Shown here in pieces: positions 50,724 to 59,824 of a stretch of DNA of 64,000 nt. Below the pieces are notes generated by a model, which was not told the DNA's origin, did no database searches, and saw only the letters and a program-made list of their open reading frames with translations. The first letter of the stretch is position 1; each line of letters opens with the position of its first letter. The position numbers were made by a program, and so were the translations under genes. Source of the DNA: a bacterium 210820-DFI.6.37 (GTDB lineage: Bacteria > Bacillota > Clostridia > Peptostreptococcales > Anaerovoracaceae); assembly GCA_020558355.1 (NCBI GenBank), contig JAJCKG010000001.1, positions 310,001 through 374,000 of the forward strand, written 5' to 3'.

Positions 50724-51980
50724 TTATCTCTCCCAAACTTTTTTTCCATTTACAAAAGTCATTGTGTTCTCTCCCTGTACCTGCCATCCCGCAAAGGGAG
50801 TGCTGCGGCCCTTGGACAGAAATTGTTCCGGATCAATGGTATAGCTTTTAGAAAGATCCAGAATCGCCAGGTCGGCTGCCTGTCCCTCCTTCAAATATCC
50901 GCCTTCAATGCCGAAAACCTGTCTTGGCCGGATTGCCATCAGCTCAATGAGTTTTTCCAGAGAAATAACGTTCTTCTTTACCAGCTCTGTATAAAGAATC
51001 GGAAAGGCGGTTTCAAGCCCTACAATGCCAAAGGCGCTTTTCTCAAGTCCCCGGCTCTTTTCCTCCGCGCTGTGAGGGGCATGGTCCGTAGCGATCATAT
51101 CAATGGTTCCATCCTGTATTCCTTCCACCAGAGCCGCTCTGTCTTCAGCGGATCTGAGGGGCGGATTCATTTTAAAACGGCCGTCTTCCCGCAGATCTTC
51201 ATCACATAGAACCAGATAATGCGGTCCCGTTTCGCAAGAAATCCTTACACCGTCTTTTTTTGCCTGACGAATCAGCTCCACTGTTTCTTTTGTGGAAATG
51301 TGACACACATGATACTGTACGCCTGTCTTTTTGCAAAGTTCAATATCCCGCTGGACCTGGCCCCATTCGCTTTCTGAGCAGATGCCTTTATGTCCATGTG
51401 CTCTGGCATAGGCCCCCTCATGAATATAACCGCCGGTCAGCAGGCTCTCATCTTCACAGTGGGCAACGATCATCTTGTCCATGGCCTTTGCCTTCAGCAT
51501 AGCCTCTTCCATCAGCTCCTGAGACTGGACGCCTTTTCCATCGTCGGAAAAAGCGATGACATGCTCCTTCATGGCTTCCATATCGGACAGCTGTCCTCTT
51601 CCGCTCTGGGCTCTTGTAATGGTTCCATAGGGAAATACTTTTACCGCCGCGTCTTTCCGTATCAGATCCAGCTGCGCCCGCAGGCTCTCCATATCAGACG
51701 GCGCGGGATTCAGATTGGGCATAGGGCAGACAGCGGTGTAGCCGCCTTTGGCCGCGGCCTCTGTTCCGGTCTTAATGGATTCCTTATAAAAAAAACCAGG
51801 CTCCCTGAGATGTACGTGAACATCAACAAAACCTGGAATAATATATAAGCCGCTGCAGTCGATACTTTCATCATATCGATGGGAATGGGAAAGAGATAAG
51901 CGGTCCCCGCTTACAAAAACGTCTCTTTTTTCAAATCCATGCTCCGTGAAAATATAACCGTTTTTCAAGTATGTCTTCAT
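50724..51980 (-). CDS. pyrC: Dihydroorotase
   Basis: 418-residue type I zinc amidohydrolase. Metal ligands in DVHVHLREPG, the HCED and ICHIST segments and DHAPHS (about residue 300) are present, with the closing FAGWQVQGENTMTFVNGKKVWE typical. First gene after the operon promoter. Confidence 0.96.
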   Translation of the reverse strand: MKTYLKNGYIFTEHGFEKRDVFVSGDRLSLSHSHRYDESIDCSGLYIIPGFVDVHVHLREPGFFYKESIKTGTEAAAKGGYTAVCPMPNLNPAPSDMESLRAQLDLIRKDAAVKVFPYGTITRAQSGRGQLSDMEAMKEHVIAFSDDGKGVQSQELMEEAMLKAKAMDKMIVAHCEDESLLTGGYIHEGAYARAHGHKGICSESEWGQVQRDIELCKKTGVQYHVCHISTKETVELIRQAKKDGVRISCETGPHYLVLCDEDLREDGRFKMNPPLRSAEDRAALVEGIQDGTIDMIATDHAPHSAEEKSRGLEKSAFGIVGLETAFPILYTELVKKNVISLEKLIELMAIRPRQVFGIEGGYLKEGQAADLAILDLSKSYTIDPEQFLSKGRSTPFAGWQVQGENTMTFVNGKKVWER

Positions 51981-52023
51981 GATCCTTCCCTTTCAGTTTT
52001 TATTTTTTGCCTAAATCTTCGAT

Positions 52024-52052
52024 ATTATATCATAGCTGTCTTTCCGCGTCAA
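52024..52052 (-). promoter_or_regulatory. Promoter of the pyrimidine operon
   Basis: TTGACG, 17-base spacer, TATAAT on the minus strand; start point near 52017, only about 37 bases before the pyrC ATG. The short leader leaves no room for a classical PyrR attenuator. Confidence 0.8.
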
Positions 52053-52139
52053 CTACTTGAATTTCATAGCAGAGCAATCCCTTGTGAAAAATTTTTGCTT
52101 GTCTCTTACAAGATAGAAGGCCTGAGGGCTCCGCCCAAA

Positions 52140-52182
52140 GAAAAAGGAATACCTCGTCAGAAAAACTCTAACGGGTATTCCT
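52140..52182 (-). terminator. Terminator after the APC permease gene
   Basis: GGAATACC and GGTATTCC with further pairing of GTTAGAG/CTGAC inside, then TTTTT on the minus strand. Confidence 0.85.
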
Positions 52183-52209
52183 CTCTTAAACCGTTCTTTC
52201 TAAATGCCG

Positions 52210-53667
52210 TTACAGAATCTGAATTGTTCCGTTCAGCAGTAAGATAACAGAAAGAATAAACAGCACAACTACGATGATAGTTGCCACCGCGTCCGTGGCC
52301 TTCGGGAACATCTTGATCCCTTTTTGTTTCTGCGTGTACATGTACAGCAGGATTCCAGGGCCAAAGAGTACGAAGGAAGCCAGTACCGCCTGCCATCCGC
52401 TAGCATACAGCATCCATGCGCCGTACACCGCGCCGATAATGGCGAAGATCCATGTCGCGGCCTTTGTTTTTCCGCTGTCTTCCACCCGTAAGGTTTCTCC
52501 CTTTGTTGTAGCCTTCAGACAATATAAGCCTGACAGGAAATAAGGGTACATGATCATACTGGTGGAAAGAGCGTAGCATACCTGATAGGTTGAGTCATTA
52601 AAGAAAATAATGATCAGGAACAGCTGGATAACAACAGTGGAAATAATCGTTGATGTAACCGGCGCTCCATGCTTGTTTTCCTTTGTGAAGAATTTCGGGA
52701 AGCAGCCTTTTGAAGCCGGAGCGTAAGCACTGTCAACACACAGGATCGTATATGTAAATAACGCTCCCGCTACAGAAATAATAACCGCGATGTTAACAAG
52801 GGTAGAACCCCATCCTCCAACTACAGCTTCCAGTACGCCCGCTACGGATGGAGTCGGCAGCTCCGCCAGCTCTTCTGTAGGCAGTACACCCATGCTCAGG
52901 ATGGAAATCATCATATACAGCGCCAGCATGCACAGGAAGCAGATAATGGTTGCCCGGCCCGCGGCCTTTGTCGTCTTCGCTCTTTCAGAGATAACGACCG
53001 CGCCTTCAATACCGATAAAGATCCAAACTGTAATGAATGTCGTACTTTTTACCTGTTCCATCAGGCTCATTCCGGAACCTTCTCCGGTAAAGTTGGCCAT
53101 AAAGACATCCGGGTCAAAGGCGCCCGCAAAGATGATCGCGACCAGAAGGACTACGATCGGCAGCAGCTTCGCGGCTACAACGATTACATTGATGGTAACC
53201 GCCTGATTAATGCCTCTGGAAACCAGAAATGCCAGGAACCAGATTATGATCGATGATACAATAAGTGAAGCAAAATTGTTTCCCTCTCCGAAAATCGGGA
53301 AGAAATGCCCAAGAGAGGTAAACAGCATAGTAATAAAGGAAATCTGCGCCAGAAGAGCGCTGATCCAGTATCCCCACGCGGAACAGAATCCGATGAAATC
53401 ACCGAAACCTTCTTTTGCGTAAGTGTACAGTCCACTGGTAAGGTCCGGCCGCACAACACTCAGCCTGAAGAAACACATACACAGTGAGAGCATCCCGATA
53501 CCGGCTACTCCCCAGCCGATCAGGGAAGCCAGAGGATACGCTCCGGAAGCCGCAAAGTCGCCCGGAATAGCAAACGCGCCGCTGGCCAGGATCAGCCCGA
53601 TACCGAACATCGTCAGTCTGACGGTACCAAGGCCTTTTCCGTTTGGATTTTGATTTTCCATAATCAA
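52210..53667 (-). CDS. APC-superfamily amino acid permease
   Basis: 485 residues and about 12-13 membrane segments. The first helix region (IGLILASGAFAIPGDFAASGAY) and the fourth-to-sixth helix region (WIFIGIEGAVVISERAKT) match basic amino acid/polyamine antiporters of the ArcD/LysP-like APC group. The start is a TTG at 53667 or an ATG two codons later, both with AAAGGA upstream. It follows the DDAH-type gene by about 95 bases. Import of arginine, methylarginine or exchange with citrulline or ornithine is a reasonable guess. Confidence 0.85.
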   Translation of the reverse strand: MIMENQNPNGKGLGTVRLTMFGIGLILASGAFAIPGDFAASGAYPLASLIGWGVAGIGMLSLCMCFFRLSVVRPDLTSGLYTYAKEGFGDFIGFCSAWGYWISALLAQISFITMLFTSLGHFFPIFGEGNNFASLIVSSIIIWFLAFLVSRGINQAVTINVIVVAAKLLPIVVLLVAIIFAGAFDPDVFMANFTGEGSGMSLMEQVKSTTFITVWIFIGIEGAVVISERAKTTKAAGRATIICFLCMLALYMMISILSMGVLPTEELAELPTPSVAGVLEAVVGGWGSTLVNIAVIISVAGALFTYTILCVDSAYAPASKGCFPKFFTKENKHGAPVTSTIISTVVIQLFLIIIFFNDSTYQVCYALSTSMIMYPYFLSGLYCLKATTKGETLRVEDSGKTKAATWIFAIIGAVYGAWMLYASGWQAVLASFVLFGPGILLYMYTQKQKGIKMFPKATDAVATIIVVVLFILSVILLLNGTIQIL

Positions 53668-53762
53668 TTCACGTCCTTTTCATCTTAAAAAAATGGATAA
53701 TAAAATTACTGGTTATCCGAAAAACAAATTGACGAACCATTATCATCGATCATTTTTCTCTC

Positions 53763-54533
53763 CTAGAAACGGAGCGACAGGCAACTCAGTCCGCCATCAA
53801 GTTTTCTATATTCTGAAGTATCCACTAAAAGCACCTCATAACCGGCATCCTTGACTGCCTTTTCTACCGCTGGGTAACCTTCCGGAACGATTACCTTGTC
53901 ATTTACCCAGATGCAGTTCGCGGCGTAAGCTTCTTCTTCAGGGATAACGATTTTATTATATTTTGCAAAATCAGACTTGTCAATGAATTCTCCAGAAACT
54001 AACATGTTATTATTTTCAATATAGTTTACGCCAGTCTTCAGATGCAGCACTTTTTCAAGAGGTACTTCGGAGCCGGTCAGTCCATGCTTCTCTAAAATAG
54101 CGATGAACTGTCTGATTCCTTCCTCATTGGTTCTCGCGGAACGTCCTACATAGAAGTGGTCGCCTACCATCATAACGTCTCCGCCTTCCAGAGTTCCCGG
54201 GTCCTTAATATATTCGATCTGATCATCAGAGAAGAACTTTTTAACAGCGCCGATGATCTCGTTCTTTTCGCCGTTTCTGGAAGCCGCGCCAGGGTTTGTG
54301 ATGATTGCGCATTTTCTTGTGATAACAGCTGGGTCTTCTACGAAGCAGGAGTCCGGATACCGTTCGTCAGCGTCCAGAACAGTTACTTCTACGCCGCACT
54401 GCTTCAGGGCCGCAATATAATCATCATGCTGCTTTAAAGCCAGTTCATAATCCGGTTTTCCCAGTTCCGGAGCGGAAGTGATTCCTTCTACCATAGCTTT
54501 GCACGGTCTTCTTACAATTACATTCTTGAACAT
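53763..54533 (-). CDS. Dimethylarginine dimethylaminohydrolase-type enzyme
   Basis: 256-residue amidinotransferase-fold enzyme. VVRRPC near the start, ERYPDSCFVEDPAVI, EGGDVMMVGDHFYVGRSARTNEEG, LHLKTGVNYIENN and the terminal DGGLSCLSLRF with the nucleophilic Cys (Cys near residue 251) match dimethylargininases, which release citrulline and dimethylamine from N-methylated arginines. Arginine deiminases are longer and differ. Expression is probably controlled by the divergent GntR regulator. Confidence 0.87.
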   Translation of the reverse strand: MFKNVIVRRPCKAMVEGITSAPELGKPDYELALKQHDDYIAALKQCGVEVTVLDADERYPDSCFVEDPAVITRKCAIITNPGAASRNGEKNEIIGAVKKFFSDDQIEYIKDPGTLEGGDVMMVGDHFYVGRSARTNEEGIRQFIAILEKHGLTGSEVPLEKVLHLKTGVNYIENNNMLVSGEFIDKSDFAKYNKIVIPEEEAYAANCIWVNDKVIVPEGYPAVEKAVKDAGYEVLLVDTSEYRKLDGGLSCLSLRF

Positions 54534-54576
54534 AGTTATTCCTCCATTTATTTTTTAATTTCTGAATCTTTTGTTT

Positions 54577-54609
54577 AAATATAATATATTATATTTTATA
54601 TTTTGTCAA
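54577..54609 (-). promoter_or_regulatory. DDAH promoter overlapped by a palindrome
   Basis: TTGACA (54604-54609), 17-base spacer, TATTAT (54581-54586) on the minus strand. A perfect 20-bp AT palindrome (54577-54596, half-site AAATATAATA) covers the -10. This would suit a regulator dimer such as the adjacent GntR protein. Confidence 0.6.
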
Positions 54610-54611
54610 TA

Positions 54612-54640
54612 TTGCGAAGAGATTTCATTGATGCTATATT
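54612..54640 (+). promoter_or_regulatory. Promoter of the GntR gene
   Basis: TTGCGA, 17-base spacer, TATATT, start point near 54647, about 30 bases before the ATG. Its -35 abuts the -35 of the divergent DDAH promoter. Confidence 0.55.
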
Positions 54641-54677
54641 ATTTATAATGTATGATTTACCATAGGGAGAGCTTTTT

Positions 54678-55328
54678 ATGTATAAATTTTTATCTTTAAA
54701 GGACCATGTATACCAATATATCGCGGACCAGATTTCCAAGGGAGAGCTGGTTCCCGGAAAGAAGATCAATGAAAATGAAATATGCCAGGAGCTGAATATC
54801 AGCCGGACACCTGTCCGGGAAGCGCTGATTCAGCTGTCCAGTGAAGGCGTACTGGAAAACGTGCCCAGAAAGGGCTTTATTATCAAGGAGCTGAAGGAGG
54901 GTGAGGCCCGGCAGCTCTATGAAGTAATCGGTCATTTAGACGGCCTTGCGGCTCAGCTGGCCTGTCCCCGTCTTACGGAAAGACATTTGAAGGACATGGC
55001 GTTTTATATTGACAGCATGGATCTGGCAATCCGTTCGGACAACTATGAAATGTATTACAAACAGCAGGAGCTTTTTCATCAGCTCTATACGGAAGAGTGC
55101 GGAAACGAAGTTCTTATCGGGCTTCTCGCTCAGTTAAAGAACAAATTTGTTTCCAAAACCTATGATCTTTCTACAGATAGTGAAGGAAAAAAAGTACTTC
55201 TTACTACCAACCAGGAGCACCGCGTTATTCTGGATCTATTTAAAAATGGGGATTCAGAGGGACTGCTGAAATACCTTCATGAGACCCACTGGAATCCGGA
55301 GCTGGCCCATACGGAAATAACCACTTAA
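54678..55328 (+). CDS. GntR-family transcriptional regulator (FadR/FCD-like)
   Basis: 216 residues. A winged helix N-terminal domain (VYQYIADQISKGELVPGKKINENEICQELNISRTPVREALIQLSSEGVLENVPRKGFIIKEL, residues about 11-75) and an all-helical FCD-type effector domain with possible metal histidines. It is divergent from the DDAH/permease pair, which suggests it senses arginine or a product and controls these genes. Terminator follows directly. Confidence 0.88.
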   Translation: MYKFLSLKDHVYQYIADQISKGELVPGKKINENEICQELNISRTPVREALIQLSSEGVLENVPRKGFIIKELKEGEARQLYEVIGHLDGLAAQLACPRLTERHLKDMAFYIDSMDLAIRSDNYEMYYKQQELFHQLYTEECGNEVLIGLLAQLKNKFVSKTYDLSTDSEGKKVLLTTNQEHRVILDLFKNGDSEGLLKYLHETHWNPELAHTEITT

Positions 55329-55336
55329 AAGTTTAA

Positions 55337-55370
55337 AAAAACGACCGTACCGTCTTGTATGGTCGTTTTT
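55337..55370. terminator. Terminator between GntR and hypE, convergent
   Basis: AAAACGACC pairs with GGTCGTTTT around an inner loop, with T tracts on both strands; serves gntR and the hyp operon. Confidence 0.8.
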
Positions 55371-55382
55371 CAGCGCCTAATT

Positions 55383-56363
55383 TCAGCAGATCCTTGGAAG
55401 GCCTTCACCGTAAAGGACATCCAGCACTCTGCTTCCACCCAGTCTTGTTGTTATATACGTTCCGCTGCCCTGAGCGATTTCCCCGATTACAACAGCGGCT
55501 TTTCCATGTTCCGTGCCGCGGGTCAGTTCCAGGGCCCGTTCTGCCTGCTCCGCGGGAACGACAGCGATCATCTTGCCTTCGTTTCCCATATAAAGCGGGT
55601 CCAGTCCCAGAATATCCGCAAATCCCCGCACCTCTTCATCCACTGGAATGGCTTCTTCTAGCAGGTTGATCCTGCAGCCGGAGGTATCCGCGATCTCATT
55701 GAGGATGGTTCCCAGCCCTCCTCTTGTCACATCCCGCATAGTCTTCACCTGGATACCGCCCGAAAACAACGCATCTGTTATATCCTTCAGACAGCCGCAG
55801 TCGCTTTTGATCCCGTTTTCGATTTCCATACGGGCGCTGAGGATGCAGGCATGGTGGTCTCCCAGATTGCCGGACAGAAGGATCTTGTCTCCCGGCTGGC
55901 AGTTTGCGGCGCTTACATCTCTTCCCTCTGGAATAACGCCGATACCGGATGTATTGATATAAAGCCCGCCGCTTCCTTCTACAACTTTGGTATCTCCCGC
56001 TACGATGGTGACTCCGGCTTCCCTGGCCTGGGCCGCCATTGAGCTTACGATCTTATCCAGCACTTCGATTTCCAGACCCTCTTCTAAAATAAATCCGCAG
56101 GTAATATATTTAGGCTCCGCTCCCATCATCAGAAGGTCATTGACCGTTCCGCAGACGCACAGCTTGCCGATATCCCCTCCTTTGAAGATAAGGGGCGTCA
56201 CTACAAAGGAATCGGTGCTGAAGGCGATTTTCCCGTTGATTTCCAGCACTGCCGCGTCTTCCATTTTATCCAGGACGCTGTTTTTAAAATGCTTTCCGAA
56301 AACGCTGCTCATCAGCTCCGCTGATGTTTTTCCGCCGCTTCCATGAGCCATTGTGATTTTCAT
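55383..56363 (-). CDS. hypE: Hydrogenase maturation protein HypE
   Basis: 326 residues, AIR-synthase-like fold. Dehydrates the carbamoyl on its C-terminal cysteine to a thiocyanate, providing the CN- ligand of the NiFe site. The required C-terminal Cys is present (LPRIC). MAHGSGGKTSAELM at the start, STDSFVVTPLIF and AGDTKVVEG are typical. Last of the hyp genes. Confidence 0.96.
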   Translation of the reverse strand: MKITMAHGSGGKTSAELMSSVFGKHFKNSVLDKMEDAAVLEINGKIAFSTDSFVVTPLIFKGGDIGKLCVCGTVNDLLMMGAEPKYITCGFILEEGLEIEVLDKIVSSMAAQAREAGVTIVAGDTKVVEGSGGLYINTSGIGVIPEGRDVSAANCQPGDKILLSGNLGDHHACILSARMEIENGIKSDCGCLKDITDALFSGGIQVKTMRDVTRGGLGTILNEIADTSGCRINLLEEAIPVDEEVRGFADILGLDPLYMGNEGKMIAVVPAEQAERALELTRGTEHGKAAVVIGEIAQGSGTYITTRLGGSRVLDVLYGEGLPRIC

Positions 56364-56372
56364 ATTGTCCTC

Positions 56373-57407
56373 CTATTTGTTACGATACCAGATCCCGCAG
56401 GCTCCTTCCGCGGACACCATGCAAGGCCCGAAGGGGTTCATTGGACCGCACTTGGTCTTGAACATAGGGCACTGATCCGGATTGATCTTTCCGACAATCA
56501 CATCGCCGCAGCGGCAGCCAGCTGGCAGCTTCATGTCCTGGTCAAGGCCGCGGCTTCCTCCGTCATAAAAGGTATCCTTCAGATAAAGTCCGGAAGCCTC
56601 AATAACCCCCAGTCCCCGCCACATGGCCGGTCCCGGTTCAAAATATTTATCCAAAACAGCAAGGGCCTTAAGGTTTCCTTCTGCGCGGACCGCGTTGGTG
56701 TACAGATTTCTGACGCGGGCTTCCTTTTTTTCCAGCTGACGTACAATATCGTAAATAACAGCCAGGATATGCTCCGCCTCAAAGCCCGCTACCACAAAGG
56801 GCTTTCCGTATTTTTCCGCAAGGGCTTCGTAAGGCCGGCTTCCTATAATGACGCTTACATGTCCCGGACAGATAAATCCGTCGATGTCCCGCTGGTTCTC
56901 ACAGATCCATGTCAAAGCGGGGATTACGGTTTTCAGCGCTGTGACAAGCCGTATATTTTTTATCCCGAGAGCCACTGCCTGTTCCATCATCAGCCCGTAG
57001 GCGGGAGCTGTTGTCTCAAAACCCACCGCGGCGACGGTATAGGTAATTTCCGGATGTTTCCGGGCCTTTTCCACGGCTTCGAAAGGAGAATACATCAGCT
57101 CCACTTTCGCGCCTTTTCCCTTCATATCAGAAAGGCTGCCTTCCGTTCCCGGAACCTTCATCATATCTCCAAAGGTGAGAAGTACATGATCCGGCTTTAA
57201 GGCATATTGGATACATTTGTCAATATAAGCCGTCGGTGTGACACAGACCGGGCATCCCGGGCCCGAGATCAGCCTGATTTTAGGTGAAATAAGGCTTCGT
57301 ATCCCATTTTTGAAAATACTGGCCGTATGGGTCCCGCAAACCTCCATCAGCTTGAGCTCCGGACCGTCATAGGCCTTTAAATACGCGATTACGTCTCTGA
57401 TTTCCAC
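56373..57407 (-). CDS. hypD: Hydrogenase maturation protein HypD
   Basis: 344 residues. An iron-sulfur scaffold protein on which the Fe(CN)2CO group is built together with HypC. CGTHTASIFKNGIRSLI, GPGCPVCVTP, GFETTAPA, and the C-terminal cysteine set (GCRCGDV, CPMFKTKCGPMNPFGPCMVS) are all present. It overlaps hypC by one base. Confidence 0.96.
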   Translation of the reverse strand: MEIRDVIAYLKAYDGPELKLMEVCGTHTASIFKNGIRSLISPKIRLISGPGCPVCVTPTAYIDKCIQYALKPDHVLLTFGDMMKVPGTEGSLSDMKGKGAKVELMYSPFEAVEKARKHPEITYTVAAVGFETTAPAYGLMMEQAVALGIKNIRLVTALKTVIPALTWICENQRDIDGFICPGHVSVIIGSRPYEALAEKYGKPFVVAGFEAEHILAVIYDIVRQLEKKEARVRNLYTNAVRAEGNLKALAVLDKYFEPGPAMWRGLGVIEASGLYLKDTFYDGGSRGLDQDMKLPAGCRCGDVIVGKINPDQCPMFKTKCGPMNPFGPCMVSAEGACGIWYRNK

Positions 57408-57622
57408 TATACCAGTTCCTCCAGATCTGAAAACAGTTCTATGAGCTCCTGGGCCTTGTCCCGCTCCATTACTTCAATCGCGCAGCCCGCGTGGACCAGT
57501 ACATACTGGCCCGGCTTAGGATCAACAAGACCCACATTGACATTGACTGAATTTCCTCTAAAATCCACCTGCGCGGTGGTTCCATCCGTGGCAACAACTT
57601 TGCCCGGTATCGCGATACACAT
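57407..57622 (-). CDS. hypC: Hydrogenase maturation chaperone HypC
   Basis: 71-residue OB-fold protein; the functional Cys2 is in the MCIAIPGKV start and the segment VNVGLVDPKPGQYVLVHAGCAIEVM is typical. It carries the iron group with HypD to the hydrogenase large subunit. Confidence 0.96.
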   Translation of the reverse strand: MCIAIPGKVVATDGTTAQVDFRGNSVNVNVGLVDPKPGQYVLVHAGCAIEVMERDKAQELIELFSDLEELV

Positions 57623-59824
57623 TTACTCTTCTTCCTCCTTCCGCTTCATTGCAATATACGCCTGTCCCAAAGCAATACCTCCGTCATTGGGACTTACGGA
57701 AATATTATAGTAAGGTTCAAATCCATTTTCCCTGAGAAGGGCGAGACTTTCTTCCATTAATATTTTATTCTGAAAAACACCGCCGCTGAGGGCTACCTGA
57801 AAAGCGCCGGTCTCCTTTCGGATCCTGACGCAGGTATCCAGGATCATCCGCGCCACCTGGTCATGGAACCGGCGGGCCAGCTCATGCGCTTCGGACTTTC
57901 GGGGCGCTGCCGCCGCGTCCTCCAGCATAATCGCACACTGTCCCTCATAATCGTTGCGTTCTTTAATGCCCAGCAAAGCCGCCACGCCGTCAAAGAGCCG
58001 CCCCATGCTGGAGCTTTCAATGGTATTGATCCCCGCTTCCAGCGCTTTTCTTGCCAGAGCTTCTCCCGGCCAGCAGCGGTCCTGTCGTTTTTTCGCAAAG
58101 GCTATGATCTGGGAAAGGTCCAGGGCGATCCCTTCCCCCCGCGCCTGGTAGCCATGCTCCCAGGCGTACAGATAGCTGACTGCCGACTTCCATCCTTCTT
58201 TCATGGAAGAATCGCCGCCCAGCATCTTTACATATCGAAGGTGATCCACCCGCTGAAAGCTTCCGCCTTCGCACAGCAGAAACTCGCCGCCCCATATAGC
58301 TCCATCTGTCCCGTAGCCGGTTCCGTCAAAGCTGACCCCGATTACTTTTCCCCGCAGATCATGTTCCGCCATGACAGAAGCGGTATGGGCGTGATGATGC
58401 TGCACTTTCAGCAGCGGCAGCCCCAGCTTTTTGGCGTACGCAGTGGTGTAATAGAGAGGATGCAGATCGCAGACCGCAAGCTGTGGCCTGACGCGAAACA
58501 GCCGCGCCATCCGCTCTGTGTTTTCTTCATATATTTTCTGATTTTCCACACTGTCCATATCGCCGAAATACTGGCTCATATAGACGAAGGGGCCTTTTGT
58601 CAGAGCAAAGGAGTTTTTCAGCTGTCCTCCCACCGCCAGGATCTGCCCGTCAAATCCGGTATTCACATATAGCGGCACCGGAGCGTAGCCCTTGGAACGG
58701 CGGATCATCTGGGGCTGTCCGTCAATGACTCTCGCAACCGAATCGTCCGCCCGCACCTGGATCCTCCGTTTATTGGAAACGACCCCTTTAATAAGCGGCT
58801 CCCTCCGGAGCATCCGCTCCATTTCCTCATCGTCCTTTACCATAGGCATATCGGAAAGGTTGGCGCTGGTGAAAATCAGAGGGCTGATCCGCTCCAGCAG
58901 CAGATACTGGGCTCCCATGCTGGGAAGGAAGGAACCGATAAAACGGCTCTTTTGTATTTCCTTTGACTTAGAAGGCCGGTGCTCCAGCAGGAGGATGGGC
59001 CTGGCAGAAGAAGCGATCAGCTTTTCCTCCGTTTCTGATATATAGCAGTACTGCCGGATCTGCTTTAGATCCCGGAACATGATGGCAAAGGGTTTTTGCT
59101 CTCTTTTTTTGATCTTCCGCAGCTTTTCCACCGCCTGGTCATTTTGCGGGTCGCAGACCAGGTTGTATCCGCCCATGCTTTTAAAAGCAATCACCTCTCC
59201 GTCCAGAAGCAGCGCTGCCGCTTCCTCCACCGGCATGCTGAGCATAGGGCCGCAATGGTGGCAGGAGATGGTCTGAGCGTGGTATCTCCGGTCATGAAGA
59301 TCGGTATATTCCCTTTGACAGAACTGACACATCGGAAAGTCTTCCATCGTGGTATTCTCCCGGTCATAGGGAATCCGGTCTATGATGGTATAACGGGGCC
59401 CGCAGACCATACAGCTGATAAAGGGATGCCTGTACCTGGGATTTGCCGGATCCCGCATTTCTGAAAGACAATGGGGGCAGACCGCCAGGTCCGCTGGTAT
59501 CATGGCGGCTTCATCATCTCCGTGATGACTGTCGGAAATCGTAAAGTCCTCAAAATCCTGAAATGCTTCTTTTGACCGCTTAATGTGAACGATCTCAGCC
59601 GGCGCTGGCTTTTCTGTTTCAATGGCGCCTACAAAATCGTCGATGTTTTTTGGCGTGTCGGTCACTGTGATTTCAACCAGACCTCCAATATTGAGGACTT
59701 TTCCTTTCATATTCATCCGGTCCGCGATCTTTGCGACAAAAGGGCGGAATCCCACGCCCTGCACAATGCCCCACAGCTTGATCTTCTGTGTTTCTCTCGT
59801 TTCCTTATTTGTGGTCATGATCAT
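57623..59824 (-). CDS. hypF: Carbamoyltransferase HypF
   Basis: 733 residues. Domain order: acylphosphatase (GIVQGVGFRPFV, residues about 14-95), zinc-finger segment (CPHC, CMVC, CQFC, CHHC), YrdC-like (about 200-380) and Kae1-like carbamoyltransferase (VQHHHAHTASVMAEH and the later ALSGGVFQNKIL). It turns carbamoyl phosphate and ATP to a carbamoyl that is passed to HypE. The 5' end overlaps the hypB stop; ATG at 59824 or two codons later. Confidence 0.95.
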   Translation of the reverse strand: MIMTTNKETRETQKIKLWGIVQGVGFRPFVAKIADRMNMKGKVLNIGGLVEITVTDTPKNIDDFVGAIETEKPAPAEIVHIKRSKEAFQDFEDFTISDSHHGDDEAAMIPADLAVCPHCLSEMRDPANPRYRHPFISCMVCGPRYTIIDRIPYDRENTTMEDFPMCQFCQREYTDLHDRRYHAQTISCHHCGPMLSMPVEEAAALLLDGEVIAFKSMGGYNLVCDPQNDQAVEKLRKIKKREQKPFAIMFRDLKQIRQYCYISETEEKLIASSARPILLLEHRPSKSKEIQKSRFIGSFLPSMGAQYLLLERISPLIFTSANLSDMPMVKDDEEMERMLRREPLIKGVVSNKRRIQVRADDSVARVIDGQPQMIRRSKGYAPVPLYVNTGFDGQILAVGGQLKNSFALTKGPFVYMSQYFGDMDSVENQKIYEENTERMARLFRVRPQLAVCDLHPLYYTTAYAKKLGLPLLKVQHHHAHTASVMAEHDLRGKVIGVSFDGTGYGTDGAIWGGEFLLCEGGSFQRVDHLRYVKMLGGDSSMKEGWKSAVSYLYAWEHGYQARGEGIALDLSQIIAFAKKRQDRCWPGEALARKALEAGINTIESSSMGRLFDGVAALLGIKERNDYEGQCAIMLEDAAAAPRKSEAHELARRFHDQVARMILDTCVRIRKETGAFQVALSGGVFQNKILMEESLALLRENGFEPYYNISVSPNDGGIALGQAYIAMKRKEEEE

